Below are positions 11,176 to 23,479 of a stretch of DNA of 64,000 bases, in pieces. The position numbers were made by a program, and so were the translations under genes. The notes beneath the pieces are model-generated. The model saw only the letters and a program-made list of their open reading frames with translations, was not told where the DNA came from and searched no databases. Where the stretch lies: NCBI RefSeq assembly GCF_018873765.1, contig NC_057922.1, positions 65,248,755-65,312,754 on the forward strand, written 5' to 3'. How positions within the stretch are numbered: the stretch's first letter is position 1; the number at the start of each line of letters is the position of its first letter. This DNA is from Telopea speciosissima (taxonomy: Eukaryota > Streptophyta > Magnoliopsida > Proteales > Proteaceae).

Positions 11176-12560
11176 TCGTCTCCCATAAACAATTAAAAAC
11201 TTAAAAGATTCCGTTGAATCTATTGAAGATGGCAGTAGTTCTAATTTTTTTTCTCCAGGTATAGAGAACTTCAGCCCTAATTAAATATTGAGAATAGTTA
11301 CCCTATATTTATTCTACTTCTATATTTAATGGGAAAAGGATCTCCAGGCCTAAAACCGTACATTGCTTCCCCACCTTAATTATTATATTAAAATTTTTAT
11401 ATAATCATTAAAAAATCCAAGTGAGAAGATGTAGAAATAAAATACCCTACTTGCTCAGAGAACCCTCTTTCACATTTAATATAAGAACATGGGATCACTT
11501 GCCCAACCAAGAGTGATCCCAACCAATGGGGACACAGGAAGGGGTTCCGCATATCAAGGAGAGTGTGTCAAAGAGAGAGAGAGAGGGGTAATCCCACACT
11601 GACTGTGGTGGCAATTTTCCCTTTAATAGGGAAAAGGAACTCTGTCCCAGAGTGTGGCCTATGCCAGCACTCCCATGAGTCTCTCTCTCTTATTATAGTG
11701 AAAAATCACTTCTGCCCCAATGTTTTGAGGATCTGAGAGATAGACACATGGGAATGCTGGCAGAAAACTACCTCCAATAAATACATCAGTGAGAAAATTG
11801 AAGACGCAAACCCCTTGGCTAGATTCACAATTCACAAAGGGCTACAAGGCTGAACTTGACAGTAGTGAGTCTAGTGACTTAGTGTTACTTGGGTTACCAC
11901 CTCATATATGAAGAGGGCCTTCTTTCTCAACCCTTTCCCACCATCTTACAGTGGTAAAAGATTCAAAGAACGCAGCTAATTCCCAATCAAAGCCCTGACC
12001 CTGAGCAAAATAAACGGGCATAACAACACTTGTGTTCAAACAGGTTGCATCTTCCCCAATTGATTTTTGAACTGACAAGCTCAAGAGATTCATGGGCAGC
12101 CCCCACGAACAATCTGTTACCGGTTAAGGATAGATTTTGGTAAAACAGAAACGTAGAACATACAAATGGAGTTTCTACCAACCAACCTGACTGATATCAG
12201 CAAGTGCTTTTCCACTGAAAGCTATCAGTATTTTTACACCCTGCCCCTGCTTTTTTTTGGTAAATTGTTCCAATGAAATCTTGTTTTTCAATGTCATTTT
12301 TCACATTCTACATCAAAACCAACAGAAAATCATATTTTACAGAAAATCTTTCCATTTCCACCTGTTTTATGTGGAAATAATAAAAGCCTCTAGAAAAAAG
12401 GGAAAAAGATATTTCAGTAGAAACATATCATAGTTTATTACTTCATCAATTTATTTAAATAATTATACCTTGGATTTAATTTACTAGAGCACTTCCTGTA
12501 CTCCCATTGCATAAAATTCTAACATCAAGAAATAACATAGGAATGAGTGCAGGAGCATTC
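11176..12560. other. No gene body; 3' flank of the G-gamma gene
   Basis: AT-rich intergenic DNA with one MITE (11629-11775). The part nearest 12560 should hold the 3' UTR of the minus-strand G-gamma gene. No definite polyadenylation site was identified. Confidence 0.45.
11629..11775. repeat. Foldback MITE (cataggccacactcc family)
   Basis: Starts GGGAAAAGGAACTCTGTCC and carries 'gagtgtggcctatgccagca' mirrored by 'acatgggaatgctggcag'. It is related to 31105-31273 and 32601-32769, where 9-bp duplications can be judged. Confidence 0.65.
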
Positions 12561-15500
12561 TTAATAACATAGACAACAAAGGTTACACCAGGTTTTTGTA
12601 CAGTTGGGACAATAACAAAAATTTGTACATTTAGGGCAAGAACATGTACATCTGCTGCATGAGCAGCAATCAGGGCAGGAAAGATTAGGAAGAAAGCAAC
12701 ACTTACCACAAGATATTCTTTTCAACTGGCAGAAGTGGAGACAGTGGCAACGTAGCAAGTTTACAGATGGTCGACAGGCACAACAGCTTAGTGATTCTAG
12801 ATGAAGTGAGCAACTACTGTAGCAGCAAATCCACGACAAGTTGAAGCATGACTTCTTTCCACTACTCACCAGAGAAAAAGATTGGGGGAGGGGGGGTTGA
12901 GGGCACATTTTAAATTGGTAAGAAACCACTTTAATCATGACTACTCAAATTCAAATATGTGTGAATCAAGCACCTCAAAATCATCACAAAAGATGGAGGT
13001 TAGGACTCTCATTAGGCAGATAAAGCTATTGTTTGAATCCTATAGCTAAACAGGATAGAAGCAGGGAATTGCCTCCAACACCATGAAGTTGAAGATATAA
13101 AATAATTTATACAGAGGCCACAAAGACCATTTCCTCATTTGCTGGTTCTGGTTCAACCCACAACTTGGTTTATGTTCCAGCAAAACAAAAACTGGAAACA
13201 ATTGCTAGTTCAAAAATAACTGTTTCTGTATACTTTTGCACCCAACACCATGAAGTTGAAGAAACAAGATAATTAGGCCACAAAGACCATTTCCTCATAT
13301 GCTGGTTCTGGTTCAACCCTCAACTTGGTTTATGCTCCAGCAAAACAAAAACTGGAAAACAATTGCTAGTTCAAAAATAACAGTTTCTGTATAGTTTTTA
13401 TTTATTTATCAAATTCGACTAGTTTCAACAAAATCCAGTTTTGCCTAAAAAGAGGCAAATTACAGCTCAAGCAGCCTGAGGGATCCATTTCTCAGACACA
13501 TAACCTTGCATCTTACTGTAATGTTTCTTTAAATTTCATTCCATGCTCAACCAATCATGTCAATCACAAGTAAACCAGATGTGTTTCTCACAGTCAAGTA
13601 GGTAGAGATTGGTTAGTTACAAACCCTCCATGGCCACATGACGAACTAGCAGATAGACAAGGGTGGTGTATCATATACTACGTGCTGTGTAGCATACATG
13701 AACTCTAGTTATTGTCACAAATGAAAGGGATGTCTGATGCAGCAACTTCACCCTGCTATAATGTAAGACTAGATTGCCTAGTCCCAAAACAACCCAAAGG
13801 GTGTACCCAGTGCACGAGGCTCCCGCTACTGCGGGGTCTGGGAGGGTAATAATGTACGCAGCCTTACCCCTGCTTTTGCAGAGAGGCTGTTTCTAGACTC
13901 CAACCCGTGACTCATTTTGAATTCATTCAATTTGAATTGGTATTTTCTCCATCACGATTATTGTGAAGAGACATCCACAAAATTGTGCTTTATATATCTT
14001 TATAAAGATATAGTATTAAAGTATATAGGCTTACTATAGAATACAGATGTAATATGTACCTTCATATATGTACTGATAAGGGATGTATGGATTCTCGAGA
14101 AGAGAGGAGCCATGGTGGTCCCCTCCGGACCGCCCGGATCCCACGAGTGAATAGAAAGTTGGATCTACATTGAGTCTCACTTGAATTGCCCCATCTATCC
14201 TCTTGAGTGGTCACAATGGAGCAACCTTACCGTTGCACCAAGTCCCAAAATAACCCACAAATCAAAAATAGCAACAAAGGACAGAATTAGAAGGTTTAGG
14301 AATTCAAACCAAACCAGCATGTAGAATAACTCCAAACTCAGATTGAGTGGAGATGATGGTGAAGAGAATCTACACTCCAAATTTCAGCCAATTCTGATGG
14401 CTAGGGGCTGAGATATGAAGAGAACTCAAAAATAGAAAATTAGTGTATAACTTGTAAACCAGCACTGTGTTTGGGCTCCAAGGAGGATCGAGTGTAGGCC
14501 TTGAAGGGATGGAACTTTGCTGCAAGTTTGGTTCAGCTCTGATGGACAGAAGTGGAGATATGAGTTGGGGATGAAAATAGAAGGTTGGTTCTGTAGAACA
14601 ATCCAGCAAATAAAATGGCCTGCAACAGGGATTGAGTGGAGTGTTTGGTGGTGTTTTTTTTAGCTCTCCAAATCAAACAGCAGAGCCATGGGGTAATCAA
14701 TGTCCTCCTTTGGCTTGATGCAGCAGCAACAGATCTGGACCTGAGAGGGGACTTGATTCTAGTCTTCAAGATGCACTCCAGCAGTTGTAGCAGTCACAAG
14801 CAGCAGCAGCAGCAAATTGGGAATCGAGTAGGATAGGAGAAGAGATAGAAAAGGGGGGATAGGGAGATTCATCTCTCTCAGCCCTAGAGTTTTGGCTCTC
14901 TTTGATGCAGTTTTATCACCAAACTGGGCTTCTTTGCTTAGGAATAAGTCTAGGGTTGGGTTATATACATGTTGAGCCTTTGATCCCATGGGTTTTCTAT
15001 GTAATAGGCCACTTTTATGGGCCTAAAATAGGGATAATTAGGTTGCATATGGGATTAGTTGTTTTAGTTCCATACTTAGTTTTATTTTGGAGTTTTAGTT
15101 CATAAATTGAACCGGTTCAACCAATGGTTCAATTCAAGTGATTTTAATAGTTTTCATTTAAGTGTTTAGTGGGGTTGAATAAGGACTTTGTTTTGAGTTT
15201 ATTTCAGTTTCCTAGTCAATTTAAGTTACCTAATAGGTTGAGGATTGGGTTAGGCCTTTCCTTTTTAGTGTAGGAGTCTATTTTTGAGTCTTTTATATGA
15301 TGTTATAAAGGGGGGGGGGGCAAACATTGAACATGAATTTTGATAATAATGAAAAGCTTTTGTTGCTCTTCTTCTCCATTGAAGATTTTTGTCTTGTGCT
15401 TGCTCAAGGCTGGTGAGATCGGTATTTGATCTGATTGACACCTTGTGGTGGGAAGCCCGGGTGGTTTGTTGGTGGGATTAGTGTTTGATCCAATCAACAC

Positions 15501-18500
15501 CTTGCAGTGTGAAGCCTGGGTGGTTCTTTGAAGCTTTCTTTCAAGCTCTTTGAAGATCTCCTTCAAGTTCAAGATCAAGATTCAAGATTTATTCATGATC
15601 CTCTAACCAACTGAGTTGCCCTTGCAACGACAGTAAGTTTGACCCATCCCATCAATACCGATTCTTCTCCTAATCCTCCAATCCACCCCAAACCCTAATT
15701 TTCCCACCCATCTCTTGAAACCATCCCTTCTCTCAAAATTCTCAACATTCAGCTAACAACACCTTCACATAATTGGATCGAGTATTCTCTTGCCCAATTG
15801 GAATACTCGAACCAAGCTGTTTTCCAATTACCTCATTCAAACCAAAACATCCCACCTATTTCTAGAGATCATCCCATTACCCAAAATTCTTCACAGACCA
15901 ATCCAACCATCAAAACAATACCAAACTAGAATCAAATTACCATCAAAGCCCCATTAGCAATCGATCCAAACCCTAGTACCATCCACTCGTCTTAAACCCT
16001 AAAACTCCATTGATTCCTTTTCAAGAAACCCAAAACCCTAACTCTATAACCTGCTGCCATTCTAGTTTACACACTTCCACTCATTAAAACATCTCAGGAC
16101 CTTCACTGATAGACTTCCCTACACCTGCCTAGCATAACCAACACCTCAAACCCTAACTCTAACCCTATTGTTGACCTAAAACCTTATTTTGACCTATTCG
16201 GACTACCTATTCATATCAGATCCTGGTTGTCTGGATCCTAGTTAGTCCTCTACCAATCTAGGACATTACTCTCAGCCCTTCATCCTCACAATAGGACAAT
16301 CAAATTAGCAAAAAGCAATATCATAGCAACTTCATTAAATCGTCTGGTGCCTCTATGGGCAGATCACAATATATAAGCTCAAGTATTGAGCCAGTTGAAG
16401 AACTGTTCACGTGAACAGCGATTTGCCTGATATGTGTCTCTACTATTTGTGTTTTATAATTAGTGTTGCATCAAGAAACCATTAGAGGGATCCTTCGGTG
16501 GAGTAGCCTGCACAAAGGAATAAAGTAAGCAAGGGAGAGCTGGTCTTCTCCGGTGGGGGACTCTCCAATGCCTAAATCAGGTCTCATTAGCAGCAGATAA
16601 AATATCAGAATTCAAGATAGTTGTGTTATGGCCTATACCTGAGTATATATAGCGTGATCTTAATAGTAGAGACGGTGGTGGAGAGTCCCATTACAGCGAG
16701 TGTTTCATGTATGGTAGGAGATCGTGTGTCAGACACTCCCTGAGAAAGTGTTTCCCTAATTAGGGAGAGTCCCTTAATGGTAGGAGTTTCCAAATTGCCG
16801 CTCCTCGGGGGATATAGTTTCCTTACAGGAGTGTGATGCTAACTGACTGCAACATATTCGGATTTGGATAGATATCCTTCCACGCGGAAACAGTATCCTT
16901 TAATAATTGAATCTCTCTCTCCGGGCTGGACAGGTGTTACGTGGGCTTGACCCGACGAGTGTATCCATCGGACCACACATAGTAAGAGTTATGTGTCGTG
17001 TTATCATTGGTTGGTCACATTTAGGTGTATCAATTAGGATTATAAAATCCAGTGTTTCATGAGAGGACTAAGCACATTGAGGTTGACTGTCACTTTGTTC
17101 GGGATGTTGTTATGAAGAAGTTGATTTCTACTCCGTTTGTTTCTACTATCAATCAACTTGGTGATATGTTTACTAAGCTGCTGTTTGGACCTGCCTTTTG
17201 CCGAAGTTGTTCCAAGCTGGGTCTAAGTGATTAGTATGCTTTAGCTATAGGGGGTGTTGAAGTACTGTTCACGTGACACTATTCACGCGAACAGTGATTT
17301 GGCTGATATGTGTCTTTTCTATTTGTGTTTTATAATTAGGATTAGAAAGTCCTAGTTTCTATTTTCTTATTGTAACTAGGATTGCTAATAGGAGATTAGT
17401 TTCTGTTTTCCTTTTTTTAAACCTTGAAGCTTCCAAGCCACACTGTCAAAAAAATTATTGTTCACTCACCCCAATAAGGAGGAGTGATATGATTTCGATT
17501 GAAGGAGTTAAAAGAGCTAGGGGCAATCCTAAAATGAGAAGTTGTGAGGAAGGACATGCATAGTCTACGTCTTGTACCAAGTATGACCTCGGATAGATCC
17601 TATTGGAGGGAAAGGATCCATGTAGCACATCCCATTTAGCTGAGATTCTCCTGACTTGCTGGGTTGTGCCTCTTTCATTCTCCTTTGTTTGTTTAGACCG
17701 CAATTTTACCTACTTTGCTTTGTTTGGATCCATGTAGCCGACCCCATTAAGTTGGGATAAGGCTGAGTTTGTTGTTCTTCTTCTTCTTCTTGTTGCGCAA
17801 TGCTTCTGACGGACTATATAAACATCTCAACAAGTAGGAGCTTGTAAGCCATAGAAACCATTTTTCATACATCAACTCAAAAAAATTTGAATTAAAGTAT
17901 AAAACAAAAAGAATAAAGCTTAACAATAATCAGAAATTAGATTCTTGATATTAAATAAAACAAGGAAAAATAAGGACACAAATGCATTCTTTCTAAGCAA
18001 AGATGTTGTCGTTTGCATAAGCCTAACAAAGCCATTTTGAGAATAAATATCAGTTAAATGTTATACACCAATTTCAACTATATGTTCAAATTCCCTCTGA
18101 TTGGGCATAAAAAATCCTTCCAATTAGAAGAGAGAATGCTTTATGTTTCTATCCAAAAAAAAATGCTTATCATTGAAATGTATATTTAACTAGATGCATT
18201 TTTTCCCAGTTATTTTGTCCCCATGCTCATCCTTTAAGAGGTATCTTGTTTCTTTGCTTTGTGTTATTATAAATATTTTATATTATTGATGTTCAAGAAG
18301 GAAAATGTAACCACACGATGCTAATTAGTCCAAAGTAGACAGAACATAAACACTACATAAGGTCAAGAAGAAGTACCAGAGCCACTTCCAGAGGCGATGG
18401 GATCTACGAATCTTCCCATCTCTGCTAAAAAAGAAAACTGTGAAAGTCTGATCACATTATAAATTTCAATGAAGAAAGGTTAATGCCAAAGAATCATACA

Positions 18501-20257
18501 CAGGAATTAAAGGGTCTGGGTTAGCCCCTACAAATTCGTCAACCCTGCCAAAAGAATTGCCTACAGTCAATTACTGATCAATAGACTATGTGAATAAATC
18601 AAAGGTAAAAGCAAGCACATGGTGTGCTTGACCTCCAAGATCAATTCCCTTCCACAGGCCAAATACAGGAAAACAGTACAGTACAAAGGAATTAAAAGGG
18701 AGGGGGTGGAACATGCATACTCTTTGCAGCATCTGGAGGCAGGTTGAAGACCTTCTAGTGACTTTAACTCCTCCTGTTTGCAAGTAAATTGTCTGAGATT
18801 TTAGTTGTCGTTCACAATATTTAAAAAAGGAAAAGCGTTCATCTTTCACTCTGGTACTTTTCAACAGACCCACCTTTTTTCATGGCTTTGTGACAAAAAC
18901 AACAGAATACAGAATTCATTCTGCCTTCAAGTTTCAATAATCGTTATTGAGCTAACATATATAAGTATAATAATTATTACATCTTTGAATCATCAGTTGT
19001 TACAACATTAGAACGACAGTAGACCGGAGATCATTATCATCATAGCTAAATGGGACTTGGTAATTTCAATCAGTCATTGCCCCAAAGCGAACAATAGAAA
19101 ACATCCATCTCAGCTTATTCTACATCAAATGTCTAACCTTTTCCCAGTTTAACATTGCGCAACAATTTTGGTGTGATCATCAGGTTTCTTTATGGCCTAA
19201 GATATGTCCTATGCAGGACCCATCTAATGCTTGGCCTCGACTCCCCACTTAGTGAGCCACAACAGGAACGAAGAGGTGGCATATTTCTACCTACATGCAA
19301 AATTTCTTCAATTTTGGCACTTGACTCTGGATACTAATTGCCTATGAACATTACATTGGATTCAAGCAGAGGGGAAGTGAGTTAAATACAAGGTTGTCAA
19401 CCAGACATACGCAAACGAAACTTAGAACATAAGGAAAACGATTACAAAAAGTGTGATTCAGAAAATATTTGTATGAATTCCTCACTCAAGTCTATACTAG
19501 AAGTTAGACAAGCGTGAAAAGTTAGCAGATAATCACAAGAGGGTAGATTTCATGCTTACTTGCCACCATAACGAAGGTAGTAACTCTTGAATATCACTCA
19601 ACAATACCACATTTTGTGATCATAAGTAGAAATTTTCAGGCTACAACGGGAATGCGTTTGATTGGGGAACAATCTTCTGCAAAAAGAAGAAGCGAGGATC
19701 TCCTTTTGATGAAGCTATGGGCAGAGAAGCCCCTTCCACTCCCATAACGAAGGTAGTAACTCTTTAATATCACTCAACAATACCACATTTTGTGATCATA
19801 AGTAGAAATTTTCAGGCTACAACGGGAATGGGTTTGATTGGGGAACAATCTTCTGCAAAAAGAAGAACCGAGGATCTCCTTTTGATGAAGCTATGGGCAG
19901 AGAAGCCCCTTCCACTGCCGGTACTATTTATCAGTCAGTTTCATGATTCTTATGGACTTAAAATTTACTATTCACTCAGGATCCAATCAACTACCAAAAG
20001 ATCTATCTGACTAAAGTATTAAACAGCAATTTTGAGCGGGCAAAGAAAAAATGTAGATTGGTAACAACAAGAGAATCGTCAAACAGAGTCAAATGAATCG
20101 ATATAGCAGAGCTCACCTCCAGAAAACCGATCTCTCTTTCAATCATCTGAACCTTCACCAACTCCCGACGCTTCCCGTACAAATCGGGATACTGAGGGGG
20201 CGACTTAGGACAAGGCAACGGCAGAGATGGAACAGAGGAAGCATAAGGAGCAGCCAT
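12561..20257 (-). CDS. GG3: Heterotrimeric G-protein gamma subunit, type C (GG3/GS3-like)
   Basis: Five exons on the minus strand: 20117-20257, 18721-18773, 18500-18544, 18377-18421, 12561-12861. Introns are GT-AG and joined phases are consistent, giving 194 residues. Exon 1 opens [20 protein letters not shown] and ends in the gamma coiled-coil stretch ([19 protein letters not shown]). Exons 2-3 give [19 protein letters not shown] and [13 protein letters not shown], the conserved gamma core that pairs with G-beta. Exons 4-5 give the [11 protein letters not shown] and SWICC segments, then a tail with nearly 30 cysteines in about 100 residues (clusters such as [17 protein letters not shown]). 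That tail defines type-C gammas such as Arabidopsis AGG3 and rice GS3/DEP1, which modulate organ and seed size at the plasma membrane. The tail is encoded wholly by exon 5, across a 5.5-kb intron packed with transposon remnants. The exon 3/4 junction has an alternative donor and acceptor nearby; I chose the pair keeping frame and family length. Confidence 0.88.
13075..13400. repeat. Tandem duplication, 167-bp unit, in G-gamma intron 4
   Basis: Copy 1 starts at 13075 and copy 2 at 13242. Both contain 'ccaacaccatgaagttgaag', 'ccacaaagaccatttcctca' and 'aattgctagttcaaaaataa'. Small indels separate them. Non-coding. Confidence 0.85.
13797..14240 (-). mobile_element. Au-type tRNA-derived SINE, interrupted
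   Basis: Read on the minus strand it starts as a tRNA-like promoter (box A-like 'tgcaacggtaagg', box B-like 'gggttggagtc') and ends in the Au-SINE body ('gcgtacatta', 'actgggtacac'). It is flanked by 17-bp duplications with one mismatch, 'agtcccaaaacaaccca' (13780-13796) and 'agtcccaaaataaccca' (14241-14257), the expected LINE-driven integration signature. About 290 bp of unrelated DNA (roughly 13913-14200) splits it between the promoter boxes. It lies in the large G-gamma intron. This is not a functional tRNA gene. Confidence 0.8.
14258..16390. mobile_element. Probable LTR-retrotransposon remnant
   Basis: About 15100-15620 looks like LTR sequence: a TATA-like 'cttttatatgatgtta', then CT- and A-rich leader sequence and a repeated motif ('cttgtggtgggaagcccggg' / 'cttgcagtgtgaagcctggg'). 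What follows (15620-16380) is 'aaccctaa'-rich and has no coding frame. No matched second LTR or retroviral domain was found, so the class is uncertain. All of it is inside G-gamma intron 4. Confidence 0.35.
16391..17430 (+). mobile_element. Ty1-copia fragment: RNase H tail plus LTR starts
   Basis: A frame at 17049-17234 encodes the C-terminal end of copia RNase H ([18 protein letters not shown], then [15 protein letters not shown]). It is followed at once by 'ggtgttgaagtactgttcac', which looks like the start of the 3' LTR. A second copy of that LTR start ('gttgaagaactgttcacgtg', 'ttgtgttttataattag') is at 16396-16465. The two are separated by only about 800 bp, so most of the element is deleted. 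The 16470-17040 filler includes different retroelement-like DNA. It lies in the G-gamma intron. Confidence 0.65.
17459..17790 (+). mobile_element. LINE 3'-terminal fragment
   Basis: Degenerate copy of the RTE-like LINE tail whose better copy is at 55490-56140. It shares 'aggagtgatatgatttcgat' (the [10 protein letters not shown] region) and 'aaggatccatgtag', and ends at 'cattaagttgggataaggct' followed by TTC repeats. Dead, in the large G-gamma intron. Confidence 0.7.
19566..19917. repeat. Tandem duplication, 176-bp unit, in G-gamma intron 1
   Basis: Copies at 19566-19741 and 19742-19917 are nearly identical (for example 'gcgtttgattgggg' versus 'gggtttgattgggg'). The unit has an open reading character on the plus strand ([28 protein letters not shown]). 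It could be a duplicated scrap of coding sequence, but I do not recognise it. Confidence 0.9.
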
Positions 20258-22435
20258 TGATGGGATTTCGGATAAGCTTTGCCAGTGACGAATACCAAAC
20301 TATCGAACCCGGCAACAAAAGAAGACGAGAATACGGATGCAGGGTGGAAGTGAAGAGGTGGGGAAATTAGGGTTTAGGTAATGAATGCAACAACAAATAC
20401 AGGACAGAAGAAATTAGTGCAACTTCTGAAAAAATTAATGGCAGTACTGTAAAAGCTCAGAAACAGCAGAAGAAACGTATGAATGCATTCTCATTTAAAT
20501 GCAGTTTGGGGTTGAAAATGCAGAGAGCATGGCCAAAGGAAAATGAAAAGACGGACGAGTGAGGAAGAAGCCCTGGAATAGACTTCATCGTCACCGCCCC
20601 ATCACTGCAGAAGAGAAAGCTGTTCTCCTTCGATACTCCTCTATTATACATAATTGAGAGAACCTCCGTCTCAGGAAAGCCTGCAAATGTCTGCAAGAAA
20701 CCATACTGAGATATGCAAAATTAGAGTCAGAGTTTGACGTTATCTCTCTCTCTCTCTGGCTCTGCCTTTGGCGTCGTGGTTGCAGAAGATGGGGGCGAAA
20801 AGCACGACGCCGTACCTCAGACCGCACGTGACCATCAAGTAGGAAAGAGGAAACGGCATTTTTGGGGTTTTGATGCTAAAATGCTCTCTGTTTTTTTTTT
20901 CTCGTAAAATGACAAACAAACCCTTCTTGCTTTCCTTATATGATTGATTCCCAAATGTCCATTTTTCTTCGGTAAAAAAAGCATATGATCCATAGTTGGA
21001 AAACTGGGTTATGAGGACGAGTTGCTTAAGTTGAGTCAAAATTTTGGAAAGACTGGTCAAGAGTCGTGTAGACTAGATCATGGTAAAAATGGATAAGATT
21101 GGGTCATAAATCATCCGATATTAGTACCCGAGTCATGATAGTCATTTTAAAAAAAAATCGTAATGTCGGTTCACTTAGAATTTGAGTTGAGTAAAATAAT
21201 AAATTCGTATTCTAAAACAATAAGAAATTCTCAACTCTTTGACTCTCTTCTTATGTTCAATGGTATAAACTCAAAATGCATTGATATGTGTTTCATTATT
21301 TTATTTGGTTTTTTCTTTTCTTTTTTTTTATATTTTTTATGATTTTTTACTAATATATACATATTTATTGTATTAAAAAAAAATATATGACTCGCCTTGA
21401 CCTGGTTTAACAGGCCAGATTATTAGGTTTTTTCTGAAAGACGAGTCGAATAAGAAAACTTGGTATTCCAACTATGATATGATCACGTAAGGGTCTAGTA
21501 TCGATCGGGTTGAACTGATTTTTAGTCTAATGTTGAGTCAAATCGAACTAAACTTTTGAGTTGAAGTTTGGTTATGGGTTCAATTCGGTTTCTAGTTTTG
21601 GTTGGGTCATTTGATTGGACAATTTTTTCGATTCTTACCAATCCACAAAAACCCCAATCCGAAATCCCCTGATAAGGGTTTGGTTTGATCCAATTTTGGT
21701 TGGTGCATCTAATGATTTGGGTTGGATTTTGAGTCGTTGACAGCCTAAAACTGATGCAAGCTTTAAATACTAGCATTGAGGTATATTGTATCAGTCTATT
21801 AATTTCGATTTGAATTGTCTCAAGATTCATATGACAAGGGTAATGGTTTTTGTGGGGGAGCATGATCTCCATGCCCAGACAGAGAGGGGAGAAAATGACT
21901 ACCCCGCACCCCATGAAAGGTAAAAATATCCACCCTATTGATGCATGTGGGGGTGTTCTTATTAGCCCCTCACACGTGCAAGGGTCACACCCCTCCTCAT
22001 AAATAATTCTCCTCCCAAAATAATATAAGGTATTTATTTTTCTTTTTTAAATAAGGTTTCTCTTATTAAATCAAATTATTTAGAAAAAAATATTGATACA
22101 TTGTCCTTGTATAAATTTCTTTATATCTTTGTCATATTATAAACAATAGAAACCTACCTATGCTGTCATTTCTCTTTCTTATTCTAACTATGTGGATCCC
22201 ATGAAGAGCCTACGTGGATGATATTATTTTCCTTTTCAATCTCTCATTGGTTTTTTTTTGTTTTTTTAAATGACAAACCCCTCGTTGGTTATAAGGTCTA
22301 GATTTCCTCTCTCCCATTTATTTATTCCAAAACATGTGGATGATATTATTTTCCTTTTCAGAGGGCAGGGTGGTAATTGCACCACCCCCATGTGTCTGGG
22401 CACAACTTACGCCCCTGGCACAGAGAACGTTCTCC
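20258..22435. other. Upstream region of the G-gamma gene; no further gene called
   Basis: The first few hundred bases should hold the 5' UTR and promoter of the minus-strand G-gamma gene. A CT-repeat lies near 20740-20757. Between 21000 and 21740 the sequence has degenerate 'gggtca', 'cgggttgaac' and 'ggttcaattcgg' words, like the interiors of the small MULE-like elements. The short frames at 20457-20842 are discussed under rejected items. Confidence 0.45.
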
Positions 22436-22443
22436 TTATTTAT

Positions 22444-22650
22444 GGGTTTGGATCTTATGGAGTCGTGACGGGAGCTGCACCTGTGCAGCACCGCTAAACG
22501 ACAGCAAAAATAGGGATAAGGTGGTCATTTCACAGGTGGATCCCATCTGAACCCCACATGTGAAATGACCACCTCCCCCTGTATTTGGGGTGATTTTTCG
22601 AGCTGCACTGTGCAGCTCCCGCCACAGCTGCACAAGATCCAAATCCCCTG
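22444..22650. repeat. Foldback repeat
   Basis: An inverted repeat. 'tttggatcttatggagtcg' and 'acgggagctgcac' on the left are mirrored by 'gtgcagctcccg' and 'cacaagatccaaat' on the right. Inner arms share 'ggtggtcatttcac' / 'gtgaaatgaccacc'. Probably a small nonautonomous DNA transposon. Confidence 0.65.
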
Positions 22651-23043
22651 TGTACAGCAGAGTTGCTGTAAAATGTAAAATATGAACAGAGAAAGGGTAA
22701 AACTGTCAAAACAGTAGGGTAAGGAATTAAATGATAGTTCCAAGTTTAAATACGTTAAAGTCTCATGATGAGTCATCTCATGACACAGACCATTCCTTAA
22801 GTGCCTCAGGCGATGTAAAAAGTAAAGAGTAAAACAAGAAAAAATGGGGAAGTTAAAAATGGAATTCTTTCCCTAAATTGCACGGCAAAGGAGGTAATGC
22901 CGTGTATTACGGATACAGGTTACGAATCCTAGGCATCAAATCACCAGATAACGTGAGGTGTTGTTGTACTCGGATAGTATAGCCCCAGAACAAAAAGCTA
23001 TGATTTATGATTGTCTTCTAGCCCAAGAACAAAAAGCTATGAT
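22651..23043. other. No gene recognised
   Basis: AT-rich DNA. A short direct repeat ('agaacaaaaagctatgattt') occurs twice at about 22988 and 23028. Confidence 0.5.
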
Positions 23044-23054
23044 TTATGATTGTC

Positions 23055-23106
23055 CCTCTCTCTCTCTCTCTCTCTCACTCACTCACTCACTCACTCACTC
23101 ACTCAA
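23055..23106. repeat. Compound microsatellite (CT)n(CACT)n
   Basis: Uninterrupted CT dinucleotides followed by several CACT units. Confidence 0.9.
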
Positions 23107-23479
23107 TGACTCTTTGCGTGATACAGACTCTTATGCACTGTGCCCCAATGTGTCAGTGTGTGGGTTCCACCTCCAAATAGTCTTTGCTTTTTTGGGGGTA
23201 AGAAATCTAATCACTGACCATTAAAATAAAGAACCCTGAAACAAGGGAATTCAGATAACAGTCCGTAGAGAGGGGAGCCACCTCATCATGGTTTAAGTAT
23301 TGGTATCGGTTTGTATCGGCCGAATTGGATAGTTTTCCTATTTCACAATGGGAAAAATGTTTTCTATATTGGGGGTGGGGACTGGGGGGGCCATGCCTAG
23401 ACAATGTGTGGGTAAAATAATCGCCCTGCTCTCATAAAAGGTGGAGATCTCACTTTCAAGATATCAGTGCTCTACATGA

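Noticed and set aside
13797-14240. tRNA-like box A and box B sequences
   Set aside because: They belong to a SINE head (also at 60267-60345) and lack a complete foldable tRNA body, so no tRNA gene is called.
18377-18544. Alternative splice pair for G-gamma exons 3-4 (exon 3 ending at 18502, or exon 4 starting at 18424)
   Set aside because: The first breaks frame with the family-conserved KIRRS-W-KWLC block. The second keeps frame but adds a residue relative to relatives.
20457-20842. Short minus-strand frames and a 17-codon plus-strand frame (MGAKSTTPYLRPHVTIK) upstream of the G-gamma gene
   Set aside because: The composition is somewhat gene-like, but there is no family match I can name and no consistent splice model; possibly G-gamma 5' UTR or a small undetected gene.
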